Assembly: GCA_965198485.1 (NCBI GenBank)
Contig: CBDAPQ010000005.1
Span: 2,480,001-2,544,000, forward strand
DNA: 64,000 nt
Direction: 5' to 3'
Source of the DNA: RH-AL1 sp965198485
GTDB taxonomy: Bacteria > Pseudomonadota > Alphaproteobacteria > Rhizobiales > Beijerinckiaceae
Part shown: positions 40,402 to 49,560 of the stretch, piece by piece
Layout: each line of letters begins with the position of its first letter
Position numbering within the stretch: the stretch's first letter is position 1
The notes under the pieces: model-generated
Databases searched by the model: none
What the model saw: only the letters and a program-made list of their open reading frames with translations
Told to the model about the DNA's origin: nothing
Made by a program: the position numbers and the translations under genes

Positions 40402-40461
40402 CCGCTTCTTCTGTTCGATGCGTGGTATCGCTTCACGCATCGCCGTTTCGCAGCAGGGCTC

Positions 40462-40995
40462 ATGCCTCGCCTCTTCACCGGTCTTGAACTGCCGGAGCGT
40501 CTCGCTGCGGAACTCGGCATGATCCGCGGCGGCCTCGCCGGCGCCCGGTGGATCGATGCCGACGATTATCACGTCACCCTGCGTTTCATCGGCGACGTCG
40601 ACCGTGCCGTCGCCAACGATGTCCACGATGCGCTCTCGCAGGTGCGGCGGCCGGCCTTCGCTATGACGTTGAGCGCCCTCGATGCCTTTGGCGGGGAGAA
40701 GCCTCGGGCGCTGGTTGCGACCGCCCGCGCTGTATCAGCGCTTGTGGAACTGCAGGCCGAGCACGAAAGACTCATGCGCCGCATTGGCCTGCCGGCAGAG
40801 ACCCGCAAGTTCGTGCCCCACGTCACGTTGGCGCGGCTGAGGAAAACGCCGCCGCGCGCGGTGGCGGATTACCTGGCGCTGCGGGGATGGCTGGCGGCTC
40901 GCGAGTTCCGATGCGAGCATTTCACCTTGTTCTCCGCGCGCGATTCGGTCGGCGGCGGTCCCTATGTCGCGGAAGCGATCTACCCGCTTCATTAA
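40462..40995 (+). CDS. thpR: RNA 2',3'-cyclic phosphodiesterase
   Basis: 177-residue 2H phosphoesterase (LigT family). Two HxT motifs are present at the expected spacing: YHVTLRFIGDV and KFVPHVTLARLRKTPP. The start (MPRLFTGLELPERLAAELG) and end (HFTLFSARDSVGGGPYVAEA) are typical. It opens 2',3'-cyclic phosphates to 2'-phosphates; the cellular substrate is uncertain. Eight bases separate it from the next gene. Confidence 0.93.
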   Translation: MPRLFTGLELPERLAAELGMIRGGLAGARWIDADDYHVTLRFIGDVDRAVANDVHDALSQVRRPAFAMTLSALDAFGGEKPRALVATARAVSALVELQAEHERLMRRIGLPAETRKFVPHVTLARLRKTPPRAVADYLALRGWLAAREFRCEHFTLFSARDSVGGGPYVAEAIYPLH

Positions 40996-41003
40996 GGATC
41001 TCC

Positions 41004-42077
41004 ATGCGCATCGCCGTCGGCGCTATTCGCGTCATCCTCGCCTTCTCCGCGGCGCCGTCTGGTGCGGCGCCAGTCGAGGCTGAGCCCTCGTCGAGCAAGA
41101 CAGTCGCGGGATGGACTGCGACCTGCGACAACCTTCGAAACTGCGTCGTCATCGGCAGCAGCGACGATGGCGACGGCCTTTTCTACGTGCGGCTGGCTCG
41201 GGACGCGACCGCGGCGGCCGAGCCCAAGCTGAAGGTGGTGCTCGCCGCCTCCGATCCGATCACCGGCGTCCCGGGCGCGTTCCAGATTTCGGTTGGTGCA
41301 GGCACACGCAAGCCCGGCAATCCTTTGGTCGTCGCGGCGACGAGGGCCGACCCTTATGGGACGGCACTTGCCGGCGAGATCGTTGATCCGGCTTTCCTGA
41401 GCGCGATCGAGACCGCGAACGCGCTGGATTATGTCGTCGGGACGTTGAAGGGTCGGCTGGCGCTGAACGGGCTGGTGCCTGCGCTACGCTTCGTCGACGA
41501 GCTTCAGGGCCGGGTCGGGACGCCGAGCGCGCTGGTGGCGCGCAGTACGATTCCAATGAGGCAAATGCCGCCGCTTGGCGCGGTGCCAACAGTCCGCCCC
41601 GCGACCATTATCGCCACCGCCGTCGTCTCCCCGACACTCAGCCGCGCGCTGCTCGACATGGCCAAGCCGGCCTGCGATCCCGAAGTCGTCGAGGCGCACA
41701 GCGAAACCGCTGCCTGGACGCTCGGACCTGATCGCCAGCTCGTCGCGTTGCCTTGCGCCGAAGGCGCCTACAACGTGTCGGTAGCGCTCTTCACCACCGA
41801 CGAAAAAGGCGGGCAGCCGCGCCCCGCCATGCTCCAGCAGCCGCCCAAGCAGGGCGATGCCGCGACCGACAATGTCGTTGTCAACTACGATTTCGACGTC
41901 AAGACCTCGACCCTGACGAGCCTCGACAAAGGGCGCGGACTCGGTGATTGTGGATCCGCGCGGACGTGGATCTGGACTGGAGAGATCTTCGCCCTTCTCA
42001 AGGCCACCGAGCTGGAAGCATGCCCCGGCGCCTTGCCCGAGGATTGGCCGGTCACCTACCAGGCAGTCCGCAGATAG
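41004..42077 (+). CDS. DUF1176-type exported protein
   Basis: 357 residues from ATG 41004, with AAGGA five bases upstream. A signal peptide (VGAIRVILAFSAAPSGAAP) is followed by a domain beginning WTATCDNLRNCVVIGSSDDG, with FYVRLARDATAAAEPKLKVV, and a C-terminal part DCGSARTWIWTGEIFALLKA then CPGALPEDWPVTYQ. These are features of the DUF1176 family, periplasmic proteins of unknown function. Four Cys residues could form disulfides. The gap to greA (42078-42319) holds nothing I can identify. Confidence 0.82.
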   Translation: MRIAVGAIRVILAFSAAPSGAAPVEAEPSSSKTVAGWTATCDNLRNCVVIGSSDDGDGLFYVRLARDATAAAEPKLKVVLAASDPITGVPGAFQISVGAGTRKPGNPLVVAATRADPYGTALAGEIVDPAFLSAIETANALDYVVGTLKGRLALNGLVPALRFVDELQGRVGTPSALVARSTIPMRQMPPLGAVPTVRPATIIATAVVSPTLSRALLDMAKPACDPEVVEAHSETAAWTLGPDRQLVALPCAEGAYNVSVALFTTDEKGGQPRPAMLQQPPKQGDAATDNVVVNYDFDVKTSTLTSLDKGRGLGDCGSARTWIWTGEIFALLKATELEACPGALPEDWPVTYQAVRR

Positions 42078-42319
42078 CATGGTAATCCGGTACGGTTCTC
42101 CAGATCCTAGATCCGTAAAGATGCAGGGCGCGTCGAGCTACTCGACGGAGGTGCGAATGCGCCGCTCGGCTTCGTCTGCCGACCGAGCACGTCGCCACGA
42201 CCATGCGGCTGCTCTTCACGTGAGACGCGGCTTGAGTGCGAACCGCGCTCCCGGACTGGGCGCATGCTACCCAGTCCGGCGGCGCCAGCTTATAAGAGAG
42301 CCGCTGTCGATAGCGAAGC

Positions 42320-42802
42320 CTACGAGAACGCCACCTTGAGGATTTCGTAGCTCTTGCCGCCACCCGGCGTGTTCACCTCGACGGTGTCGCCCTTTTTCTT
42401 GCCGATGAGGGCGCGCGCCGTCGGCGAGGTGATGGAGACCTTGCCGACCTTCACGTCGGCCTCGCTCTCGCCGACGATCTGGTAGACCTTCTTTTCCTCC
42501 GTATCCTCGTCGACCATGGTGACCGTGGCGCCGAACATCACGGTCGAGCCCGATAGTTTCGATACATCGATCACCTCGGAGCGCGCGAGCTTGTCCTCAA
42601 GCTCGGCGATACGCCCCTCGTTATGGCTCTGCGCTTCCTTGGCGGAATGGTATTCGGCGTTTTCGGAGAGGTCGCCGTGAGAGCGGGCTTCGGCAATCGC
42701 CTCGACGATGCGCGGGCGCTCGACCTGCTGACGCTGCTTAAGCTCTTCCTCCAGCTTGATATGCCCCGCCGGCGTCATCGGGATCTTGTCCAGCTGTGCC
42801 AT
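42320..42802 (-). CDS. greA: Transcription elongation factor GreA
   Basis: GreA enters the RNA polymerase secondary channel and stimulates cleavage of backtracked RNA. The 160 residues have the N-terminal coiled coil (HIKLEEELKQRQQVERPRIV), the tip motif HGDLSENAEYHSAKEAQ with its conserved acidic residues, and the C-terminal FKBP-like domain (ISITSPTARALIGKK region and GDTVEVNTPGGGKSYEIL). Start at ATG 42802. It lies near carB, an association seen in many Hyphomicrobiales, although here a cold-shock gene and a pseudogene intervene. Confidence 0.97.
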   Translation of the reverse strand: MAQLDKIPMTPAGHIKLEEELKQRQQVERPRIVEAIAEARSHGDLSENAEYHSAKEAQSHNEGRIAELEDKLARSEVIDVSKLSGSTVMFGATVTMVDEDTEEKKVYQIVGESEADVKVGKVSITSPTARALIGKKKGDTVEVNTPGGGKSYEILKVAFS

Positions 42803-43069
42803 GTCATCTCTTCTTGGCGCGTGCCAGGTCGTGCGAAACAGGAAGCCCGCCCACCGTTGGCAGACGGCGACCGGGCGTATGGTGATTTGCGACCCAGGCA
42901 CCAAACGGTTGCTGCAGGGGTGACGACGACATTTTGATTTAATCGTGAAGCTTATGCAAGAGCACCGGCGGCGCCGGCCAGTGCCAGGCGCCATCTTCGT
43001 TAAGCGGTCTCTTCGTATAAGAAGTCGATGTCCTCTTTTCCACGGAGAAGGCCGTGGCGGATTGTGCTA

Positions 43070-43100
43070 TCTGCAGGTGGCGGCAACCACCACCTGCAGA
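43070..43100. terminator. Strong inverted repeat just after the cold-shock gene
   Basis: An 11-bp perfect stem (TCTGCAGGTGG / CCACCTGCAGA) with a 9-nt loop lies 12 nt beyond the csp stop. No T-tract follows on the minus strand, so it may act as a 3' RNA-stability hairpin or a factor-assisted terminator. Confidence 0.5.
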
Positions 43101-43111
43101 AAACATGCAGC

Positions 43112-43315
43112 CTAGACGGCCGCCAGATTGACAGCGGATTCCTTGCCGCGATCCGGCTTCACGTCGTAGGAAACCTTTTGACCTTCAGCCAGGCCACGCA
43201 TGCCGGCCTGCTCGACGGCGGAAATGTGGACGAAAACGTCCTTGCCGCCGGCTTCGGGCTCGATGAAGCCGTAGCCCTTCTCGCCATTAAACCATTTCAC
43301 TGTACCAGTAGCCAT
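43112..43315 (-). CDS. Cold-shock protein (CspA family)
   Basis: 67-residue single-stranded nucleic-acid-binding OB-fold protein. RNP1 is KGYGFIEPE and RNP2 is VFVHISAVE, preceded by the classic MATGTVKWFNGE start. Alphaproteobacterial features include the GLAEGQKVSYDVKPDRGKES end. It probably melts RNA structure, but cold induction cannot be judged from sequence. The upstream region to 43547 has no gene and may hold a long leader. Confidence 0.96.
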   Translation of the reverse strand: MATGTVKWFNGEKGYGFIEPEAGGKDVFVHISAVEQAGMRGLAEGQKVSYDVKPDRGKESAVNLAAV

Positions 43316-43547
43316 CGAACGTCCAATCTCGAATTCGCGGCCTCATCACGACACCGCAAATGAGACATAGTCATCGATTGTGGCGGAGATAGCCGCGCGG
43401 CGGCGCTTCACGGCGCTCAAGCTCTTAAAGGCCGTCGAGTGCGAAGGCGAAAGCCTCTGGCGCGTATCGCGGCACCATTCGCTCGCCCGTTCGCGTTCGC
43501 GGATTTTGGCGTAGCCACGTGGCTCCGTACCCTGGTGCACATGGACG

Positions 43548-43971
43548 CTAAGGTGCGCTCCATTGATGACTCAAAGCCCGAAAGCCGCGTTGGATTCGAG
43601 GCTTGCGTCGTAAGTCGTGATCGAGCGAGGAATCGGTGACCGCGACGGCGAGCAACACGTCGGGACCGCGGACGTCGGCGAGCTGCGCGACTCGGGCGAC
43701 GACGACCAAATCGGCTTGAGATTAAGTCATAGGATCGAGCCGAAGCGCCGTTTCCGGCGGGAAGACTTGATTGGTGGGGAAAACGTGAGCCCAAAATGGT
43801 TAAGCGCGCTTCGAGGCCTTCGTGACGCAAGCCCTTGGCGGACATCGGGACGAACTCTTCGCCGATCAGTTTGGAGCGCTCGTCGTGGGCGATGATGCGC
43901 GTTTCCGCCATGCGCTCGAGGTCGGCGATGGTAGAGGCGCGGCGCTCGTGCCCTCCGACGGCATGGGTCAC
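43548..43971 (-). pseudogene. Decayed Uma2-family (PD-(D/E)XK-like) gene
   Basis: The frame from ATG 43971 reads RASTIADLERMAETRIIAHD then ERSKLIGEEFVPMSAKGLRH, the usual N-terminus of Uma2/DUF820 proteins. Around 43770 the match shifts frame: PPETALRLDPMT, an in-frame TAA near 43727, then ADLVVVARVAQLADVRGPDV and LLAVAVTDSSLDHDLRRKPR, the Uma2 core with its nuclease-like Asp-x-x-Leu region. The sequence then loses similarity and stops at 43548, so the C-terminus is missing. A frameshift, a stop and truncation together indicate a true pseudogene. Uma2 proteins are predicted endonuclease-fold proteins of unknown function, abundant in cyanobacteria and some soil bacteria. Confidence 0.7.
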
Positions 43972-44138
43972 GAGGCGGCTTTACCACGCATCGAGAACGC
44001 TCGCGAGCGTATGTCGCGGGAAGTCGCTCACCAGCCTTGCCTTCGCGTCGAGGCATCGTCACAAAGGCGCTCGCCAACAACTCGGGGGGCCGTTCGCGGC
44101 CCTTTCACGCGCGGCCCCGGCCGACGCCGGGACGCATC

Positions 44139-47100
44139 ATGCCCAAACGCACGGATCTCTCGACCATTCTGATCATCGGCGCAGGGCCGATCATCATCGG
44201 GCAGGCTTGCGAGTTCGACTATTCCGGCACCCAGGCGCTCAAGGCGCTTAAGGCCGAGGGCTATCGCGTCGTGCTGGTGAACTCGAATCCGGCGACGATC
44301 ATGACCGATCCCAACCTCGCCGATCGCACCTACGTCGAGCCTATCACGCCGGAAATCGTCACCAAGATCATCGCCAAGGAGCGCGAGTCGGAGAGGGGCG
44401 GCTTCGCCCTGCTGCCGACCATGGGCGGGCAGACGGCGCTGAATTGCGCGCTGTCGCTGCAGAAGATGGGCGTGCTGGCAAAGCACAACATCGAGATGAT
44501 CGGCGCCACGGCGGAGGCAATCGACAAGGCCGAGGACCGCGAGAAGTTCCGCGAGGCCATGACCAAGATCGGCCTCGCCACACCTCGCTCGCACCAGGTG
44601 AAGACGCTTTCCCAGGCCCTCGAGATCCTCGACGACATCGGCCTGCCGGCGATCATCCGCCCCTCCTTCACCATGGGCGGCACCGGCGGCGGCATCGCCT
44701 ACACCAAGGCCGAGTACATCGAGATCATCGAGGGCGGCATCGACGCCTCGCCGACCAACGAGGTGCTGGTCGAGGAGAGCGTGCTCGGCTGGAAGGAATA
44801 CGAGATGGAGGTGGTCCGCGACCGTGCGGACAATTGCATTATCATCTGCTCGATCGAGAACGTCGACCCGATGGGCGTGCACACCGGCGACTCCATAACG
44901 GTCGCGCCGGCCCTCACGCTGACCGACAAGGAATACCAGGTGATGCGGGACGCCTCGTTGGCGGTGCTGCGCGAGATCGGCGTCGAGACCGGCGGCAGCA
45001 ACGTGCAGTTCGCGGTCGATCCGGCGACCGGCCGCATGATCGTCATCGAGATGAACCCGCGCGTGTCGCGCTCCTCGGCGCTTGCCTCCAAGGCGACTGG
45101 CTTTCCCATCGCCAAGGTCGCGGCCAAACTCGCCGTCGGCTACACGCTCGACGAGATCGCCAATGACATCACGGGCGGCGCCACGCCGGCCTCGTTCGAG
45201 CCCTCGATCGACTACGTCGTCACCAAGATCCCGCGCTTCGCCTTCGAGAAGTTCGCGGGCGCCGAACCGATCCTCACCACAGCCATGAAGTCTGTGGGCG
45301 AGGCCATGGCGATCGGGCGCACCTTCGCTGAATCGCTGCAGAAGGCGCTGCGTTCGCTCGAGACCGGTCTTGACGGTCTCGACGAGATCGAAATCGAGGG
45401 CTCGAACGGCGACGAGCGCGAGGACATGAACAAGGTCCGCGCCGCGCTGGGCCGGCCTACGCCGGACCGCCTGCTGGTGGTCGGCGAGGCGCTGCGCCGC
45501 GGCATGGCGGTCGACGAGATCCACCAGGCCTGCAAGATCGATCCCTGGTTCATCGAGCAGCTCGGCGAAATCGTGGCGCTGGAACGCAAGGTGAAGACCC
45601 ACGGCCTGCCGCCCGATGCCGGCAACATGCGCGCGCTGAAAGCCGCTGGCTTCTCCGACGCGCGCTTGGCCTCTCTCGCCCGCACCGAGGAAGTGGCCGT
45701 GCGCAAGGCGCGCCACGGGCTGGGCGTACGCCCGGCCTACAAGCGCATCGACACCTGCGCCGCCGAGTTCGCGACACCGACCGCCTACATGTATTCGACC
45801 TATGCCATGCCTTTCGCCGGCATCGTCATGGACGAGGCGCGACCCACCGACAGGACCAAGGTCGTGATCCTGGGCGGCGGCCCCAACCGGATCGGGCAGG
45901 GCATCGAGTTCGACTATTGTTGCTGCCACGCCTCGTTCGCCCTGCGCGACCAGGGCTACGAGACCATTATGGTCAACTGCAATCCCGAGACCGTCTCGAC
46001 CGACTACGACACCTCGGACCGGCTCTACTTCGAGCCGCTGACGGCCGAGGACGTGCTGGAGATCATGGCGGTGGAATCCTCCGCCGGCACGCTCAAGGGC
46101 ACGATCGTGCAGTTCGGCGGACAGACGCCGCTGAAACTCGCCCCGGCGCTCGAAAAGAACGGCATCCCGATCCTGGGCACGTCCGTCGACTCGATCGACC
46201 TCGCCGAGGACCGCGACCGCTTCAAGCGTCTCCTCGACAAGCTCGACCTGCGCCAGCCCAAGAACGGCATCGCCTATTCCGTGGAGCAGGCTCGCGACGT
46301 CGCCGGCGACCTCGGTCTACCCCTCGTGGCACGCCCCTCCAACGTGCTCGGCGGCCGCGCCATGGCGATCCTGCGCGACGACAACGCTCTGGGCGAGTAC
46401 CTCCTGGGCACGCTGCCGGGCCTGGTGCCCTCCGACATCAAGGCGCGCTACCCAAACGACAAGACCGGGCAGATCAATACAGTGCTGGGCAAAAACCCGC
46501 TGCTGTTCGATCGCTACCTCGCCGATGCTACGGAGGTCGACGTCGATGCGCTCTGCGACGGCACCGACGTTTTTGTCTGCGGAATCATGGAGCACATTGA
46601 GGAGGCCGGCATCCATTCCGGCGATTCGGCCTGCTCGCTGCCGCCGCGCTCGCTCTCACCCGAGATGCTGGCGGCGCTGGAGGCGCAGACGCGTCGGCTG
46701 GCCCTGGCGCTCGACGTCGTCGGCCTGATGAACGTGCAGTACGCGATCAAGGGCGGCGATATCTACGTGCTCGAGGTGAACCCGCGCGCGTCGCGCACCG
46801 TGCCCTTCGTCGCCAAGGTGATCGGGCAGCCCATTGCCAAGATCGCCGCCCGCATCATGGCCGGCGAGAGCCTGGCCTCGTTCGCGCTGAAGCCGATGAC
46901 CAACGACCACGTCGGCGTGAAGGAGGCGGTGTTCCCATTCGCCCGCTTCCCCGGCGTCGACACCGTGCTGGGGCCGGAGATGCGGTCGACCGGCGAGGTC
47001 ATCGGCCTCGACCGCTCCTTCGATATCGCCTTCGCCAAGAGCCAGCTCGGCGGCGGCACCAAGGTGCCTACGGCCGGCTCGCTGTTCGTCTCGGTCCGCG

Positions 47101-47468
47101 ATGCCGACAAGCCGCGCCTGCTCGAGACGGTGCGCATGCTGGCCGATCTCGGCTTCGCCGTGCGCGCCACCGGGGGCACCTGCAAGTTCCTCGAGGAGAA
47201 CGGGGTCGCGGCCAAGAAGATCAACAAGGTCTCGGAAGGCCGTCCGCACATCGTCGACGCCATCGTCAACGGCACGATCCAGCTCGTCTTCAATACCACG
47301 GAGGGCGCGCAGGCCCTGAGCGACTCGCGCTCGCTACGCCGCTCCGCCCTGCTGCACAAGGTGCCCTATTACACCACCCTGGCCGGCGCGATCGCCGCCT
47401 CGCAAGGCATCCGCGCCTACAAGGCCGGCGACCTCGAAGTGCGGGCGCTGCAGGATTACTTCGCGTGA
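44139..47468 (+). CDS. carB: Carbamoyl-phosphate synthase large subunit
   Basis: Makes carbamoyl phosphate for arginine and pyrimidine synthesis from glutamine-derived ammonia, bicarbonate and 2 ATP. The 1109 residues include two homologous ATP-grasp halves (IIIGQACEFDYSGTQALKAL and PNRIGQGIEFDYCCCHASFA), VLVEESVLGWKEYEMEVVRD, IVIEMNPRVSRSSALASKAT, YVLEVNPRASRTVPFVAKVI, and the C-terminal MGS-like allosteric domain (ADLGFAVRATGGTCKFLEEN). Start at ATG 44139 (MPKRTDLSTILIIGAGPIII); upstream in-frame codons are not family-like. carA is not adjacent. Confidence 0.98.
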   Translation: MPKRTDLSTILIIGAGPIIIGQACEFDYSGTQALKALKAEGYRVVLVNSNPATIMTDPNLADRTYVEPITPEIVTKIIAKERESERGGFALLPTMGGQTALNCALSLQKMGVLAKHNIEMIGATAEAIDKAEDREKFREAMTKIGLATPRSHQVKTLSQALEILDDIGLPAIIRPSFTMGGTGGGIAYTKAEYIEIIEGGIDASPTNEVLVEESVLGWKEYEMEVVRDRADNCIIICSIENVDPMGVHTGDSITVAPALTLTDKEYQVMRDASLAVLREIGVETGGSNVQFAVDPATGRMIVIEMNPRVSRSSALASKATGFPIAKVAAKLAVGYTLDEIANDITGGATPASFEPSIDYVVTKIPRFAFEKFAGAEPILTTAMKSVGEAMAIGRTFAESLQKALRSLETGLDGLDEIEIEGSNGDEREDMNKVRAALGRPTPDRLLVVGEALRRGMAVDEIHQACKIDPWFIEQLGEIVALERKVKTHGLPPDAGNMRALKAAGFSDARLASLARTEEVAVRKARHGLGVRPAYKRIDTCAAEFATPTAYMYSTYAMPFAGIVMDEARPTDRTKVVILGGGPNRIGQGIEFDYCCCHASFALRDQGYETIMVNCNPETVSTDYDTSDRLYFEPLTAEDVLEIMAVESSAGTLKGTIVQFGGQTPLKLAPALEKNGIPILGTSVDSIDLAEDRDRFKRLLDKLDLRQPKNGIAYSVEQARDVAGDLGLPLVARPSNVLGGRAMAILRDDNALGEYLLGTLPGLVPSDIKARYPNDKTGQINTVLGKNPLLFDRYLADATEVDVDALCDGTDVFVCGIMEHIEEAGIHSGDSACSLPPRSLSPEMLAALEAQTRRLALALDVVGLMNVQYAIKGGDIYVLEVNPRASRTVPFVAKVIGQPIAKIAARIMAGESLASFALKPMTNDHVGVKEAVFPFARFPGVDTVLGPEMRSTGEVIGLDRSFDIAFAKSQLGGGTKVPTAGSLFVSVRDADKPRLLETVRMLADLGFAVRATGGTCKFLEENGVAAKKINKVSEGRPHIVDAIVNGTIQLVFNTTEGAQALSDSRSLRRSALLHKVPYYTTLAGAIAASQGIRAYKAGDLEVRALQDYFA

Positions 47469-47890
47469 CTGAGCGTGATCGCCGGCGAGATCCAGCCCGT
47501 CGGCGGGCGAGTAGGCTGGCTTGGACTCTACCTCCTGTTTCAAGACAACGCAGGCTCGGCGGAGGCTCCGTGACGTTCACGGGGTGCATCGGAACATCTT
47601 GGTGGGCAGCTGAGGGAGAGAGCTTACCGGCATTTGAACCGCGGGAGGAGGCTGTGCGATCGCTACGAGAACGAGCCCTATTTGGTGCGAACAAGCCTTT
47701 CACCTCTTGTTTCTTACGGCAAAATTACCTATAGTAGCTGAATGTGATGTTCCGGTCGGAGTTGGCATGACGCATGACGCAGGCTGACGCAGAGAATGCA
47801 GATTTCACGAGTTTGCACTTCTCGTCTTCTCCACGTCAGGCTTCACGACGGTCCAGTTTGCTGCCGCATTCCACTCGGAGGTGACGGAAT
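47469..47890. other. Gap upstream of the DegP gene
   Basis: 422 nt with no convincing ORF on either strand. The half next to the protease gene is AT-richer (47690-47760) and probably contains its promoter, but I cannot pick a sigma-E/H-type site. A strong ribosome site (GGAGGTGA) precedes the ATG at 47891. Confidence 0.4.
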
Positions 47891-49312
47891 ATGAAGCGCT
47901 CGATAAAATCTTTGCCTGCCGCCCTCGCCCTGGCTCTCCTGGCGACAGCCTCGCCCGCCGTCCACGCTGAACCGAAGCAGGCGCCGCAGAGCCGCGAGGA
48001 GGTCACGCTGTCCTTCGCGCCTGTCGTGAAGAAGGCGGCGCCGGCCGTGGTTAACGTCTACGCCTCGCGCACGGAGAAGGTGCAGCGCAACCCGTTGTTC
48101 GACGATCCCGTGTTCCGCCAGTTCTTCGGCGACGGCGGCAGCCAGGGTCCGCGCTCGCAGACGCAGCGCTCGCTAGGTTCCGGCGTCATCGTCGATGCTT
48201 CGGGACTCGTGGTAACGAACTACCACGTCATCGATCAGATGACGGATGTAAAGGTGGCGCTCGCCGACGGCAGCGAATACCCTGCCGAAATCGCGCTGCG
48301 CGACCAGCGCAACGACCTCGCCGTACTGCGCATCAAGGGCGGGCCGAGCTCGTTTCCGACCATGGAAATGGGCGCATCTGATGCCGTCGAGGTCGGCGAC
48401 ATCGCGCTCGCGATCGGCGACCCCTTCGGCGTCGGCCAGACGGTGACGCAGGGGATTATCTCGGCGCTGGCGCGCTCCAACGTCGTCGCCGGCCAGACCA
48501 CGAGCTTCTACCTTCAGACCGACGCTTCGATCAATCCCGGCAATTCCGGCGGCGCGCTGGTCGACACGCACGCGCGTCTCGTCGGCATCAACTCGGCGAT
48601 CTTCTCGCAGTCTGGCGGCTCGATTGGTATCGGCTTCGCCATACCCGTTGACATGGTGAAAATCGTGGTGGCCTCCGCCAAGGCCGGCGACACGATGGTG
48701 CACCGACCCTGGCTAGGTGCTGGGCTGCAGGCGGTGACCTACGACATCGCCGAGAGCTTCGGCCTCAATCGGCCGACCGGCGCGCTGGTTACCGACGTCA
48801 ACGCCAAGAGTCCGGCGGCCCAGGCCGGCCTCAAGCAGGGCGACCTCATTTCGGCCATCGACGGCAAGCCGGTCGAGAGCCCCGAAAGCTTCGGCTTCCG
48901 CTTCGGCACCAAGCCGATCGGCGGCGATGCGCAATTGACGATCCATCGCGGCGGCAAGACGGACCAGCTCGACATCAAGCTGATCCGCGCGCCCGATACG
49001 CCCAAGCCCGACCAGGTGCTGATCACCGGCTCGACGCCTTTCGCCGGGCTGAGCGCCGCCAACATGTCGCCCGCGGTGGCCGAGAACCTGTCCCAGGCCG
49101 AGGACCGCGACGGCGTGGTGATCGTCGGAGTGTCGCCGGACTCCAACGCCGCCGCCGTCGCCTTCCAGAAAGGCGACATGATCCTGGCGGTCAACGGCAA
49201 GACGATCAAGACGACCAAGGACCTGGTCGCCGCTACGAGCGGGCAATCCGACTATTGGAAGTTGTCGATCCTTCGAGGCGGGCAGGTCATTGAGACAATT
49301 CTGAACGGTTAA
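47891..49312 (+). CDS. Periplasmic serine protease, Do/DegP family
   Basis: 473-residue HtrA protease and chaperone for misfolded envelope proteins. Signal peptide: SLPAALALALLATASPAVHA. The trypsin-like domain has the catalytic His in VVTNYHVIDQM, Asp in QRNDLAVLRIKG and Ser in NPGNSGGALVDTHARL; LGSGVIVDASGLVVTN is the typical lead-in. Two PDZ domains follow (RPWLGAGLQAV..., and one ending KTIKTTKDLVAATSG). It has the usual LA-loop FGDGGSQGPRSQTQRSLGSG, shorter than in E. coli DegP. It could be called DegP, DegQ or MucD; sequence alone does not decide. Confidence 0.95.
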   Translation: MKRSIKSLPAALALALLATASPAVHAEPKQAPQSREEVTLSFAPVVKKAAPAVVNVYASRTEKVQRNPLFDDPVFRQFFGDGGSQGPRSQTQRSLGSGVIVDASGLVVTNYHVIDQMTDVKVALADGSEYPAEIALRDQRNDLAVLRIKGGPSSFPTMEMGASDAVEVGDIALAIGDPFGVGQTVTQGIISALARSNVVAGQTTSFYLQTDASINPGNSGGALVDTHARLVGINSAIFSQSGGSIGIGFAIPVDMVKIVVASAKAGDTMVHRPWLGAGLQAVTYDIAESFGLNRPTGALVTDVNAKSPAAQAGLKQGDLISAIDGKPVESPESFGFRFGTKPIGGDAQLTIHRGGKTDQLDIKLIRAPDTPKPDQVLITGSTPFAGLSAANMSPAVAENLSQAEDRDGVVIVGVSPDSNAAAVAFQKGDMILAVNGKTIKTTKDLVAATSGQSDYWKLSILRGGQVIETILNG

Positions 49313-49560
49313 GTTGTCGCCGGAATGAGGGCGGTAGCTTACGATCCTCGCCGTGGTCAAACCGCGGTCGTGCCCGCCTACGCCATCGTCGGCACAAGCT
49401 CCTTTACGCTCGAGACGCTCTCGCCAAGCGGCTCGTTGCGCGCGAGCGGCTGGCACGCGCGAGATGGCGAACGGTCGATGGCGGCAGGATACATCATCGC
49501 CACGGCCGAGTGTCACGCCGCGTTCGCATTGCGGTTCTTAGGAGGTCGAGAGGAGACCCC

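Noticed and set aside
44028..45929. A 633-codon open frame antisense to carB
   Set aside because: Same shadow effect: it mirrors carB codons and has no recognisable motif or ribosome site.
47465..47734. 89-codon ORF between carB and the protease gene
   Set aside because: It starts inside the carB end, has no ribosome site and mixed composition; no family recognised.
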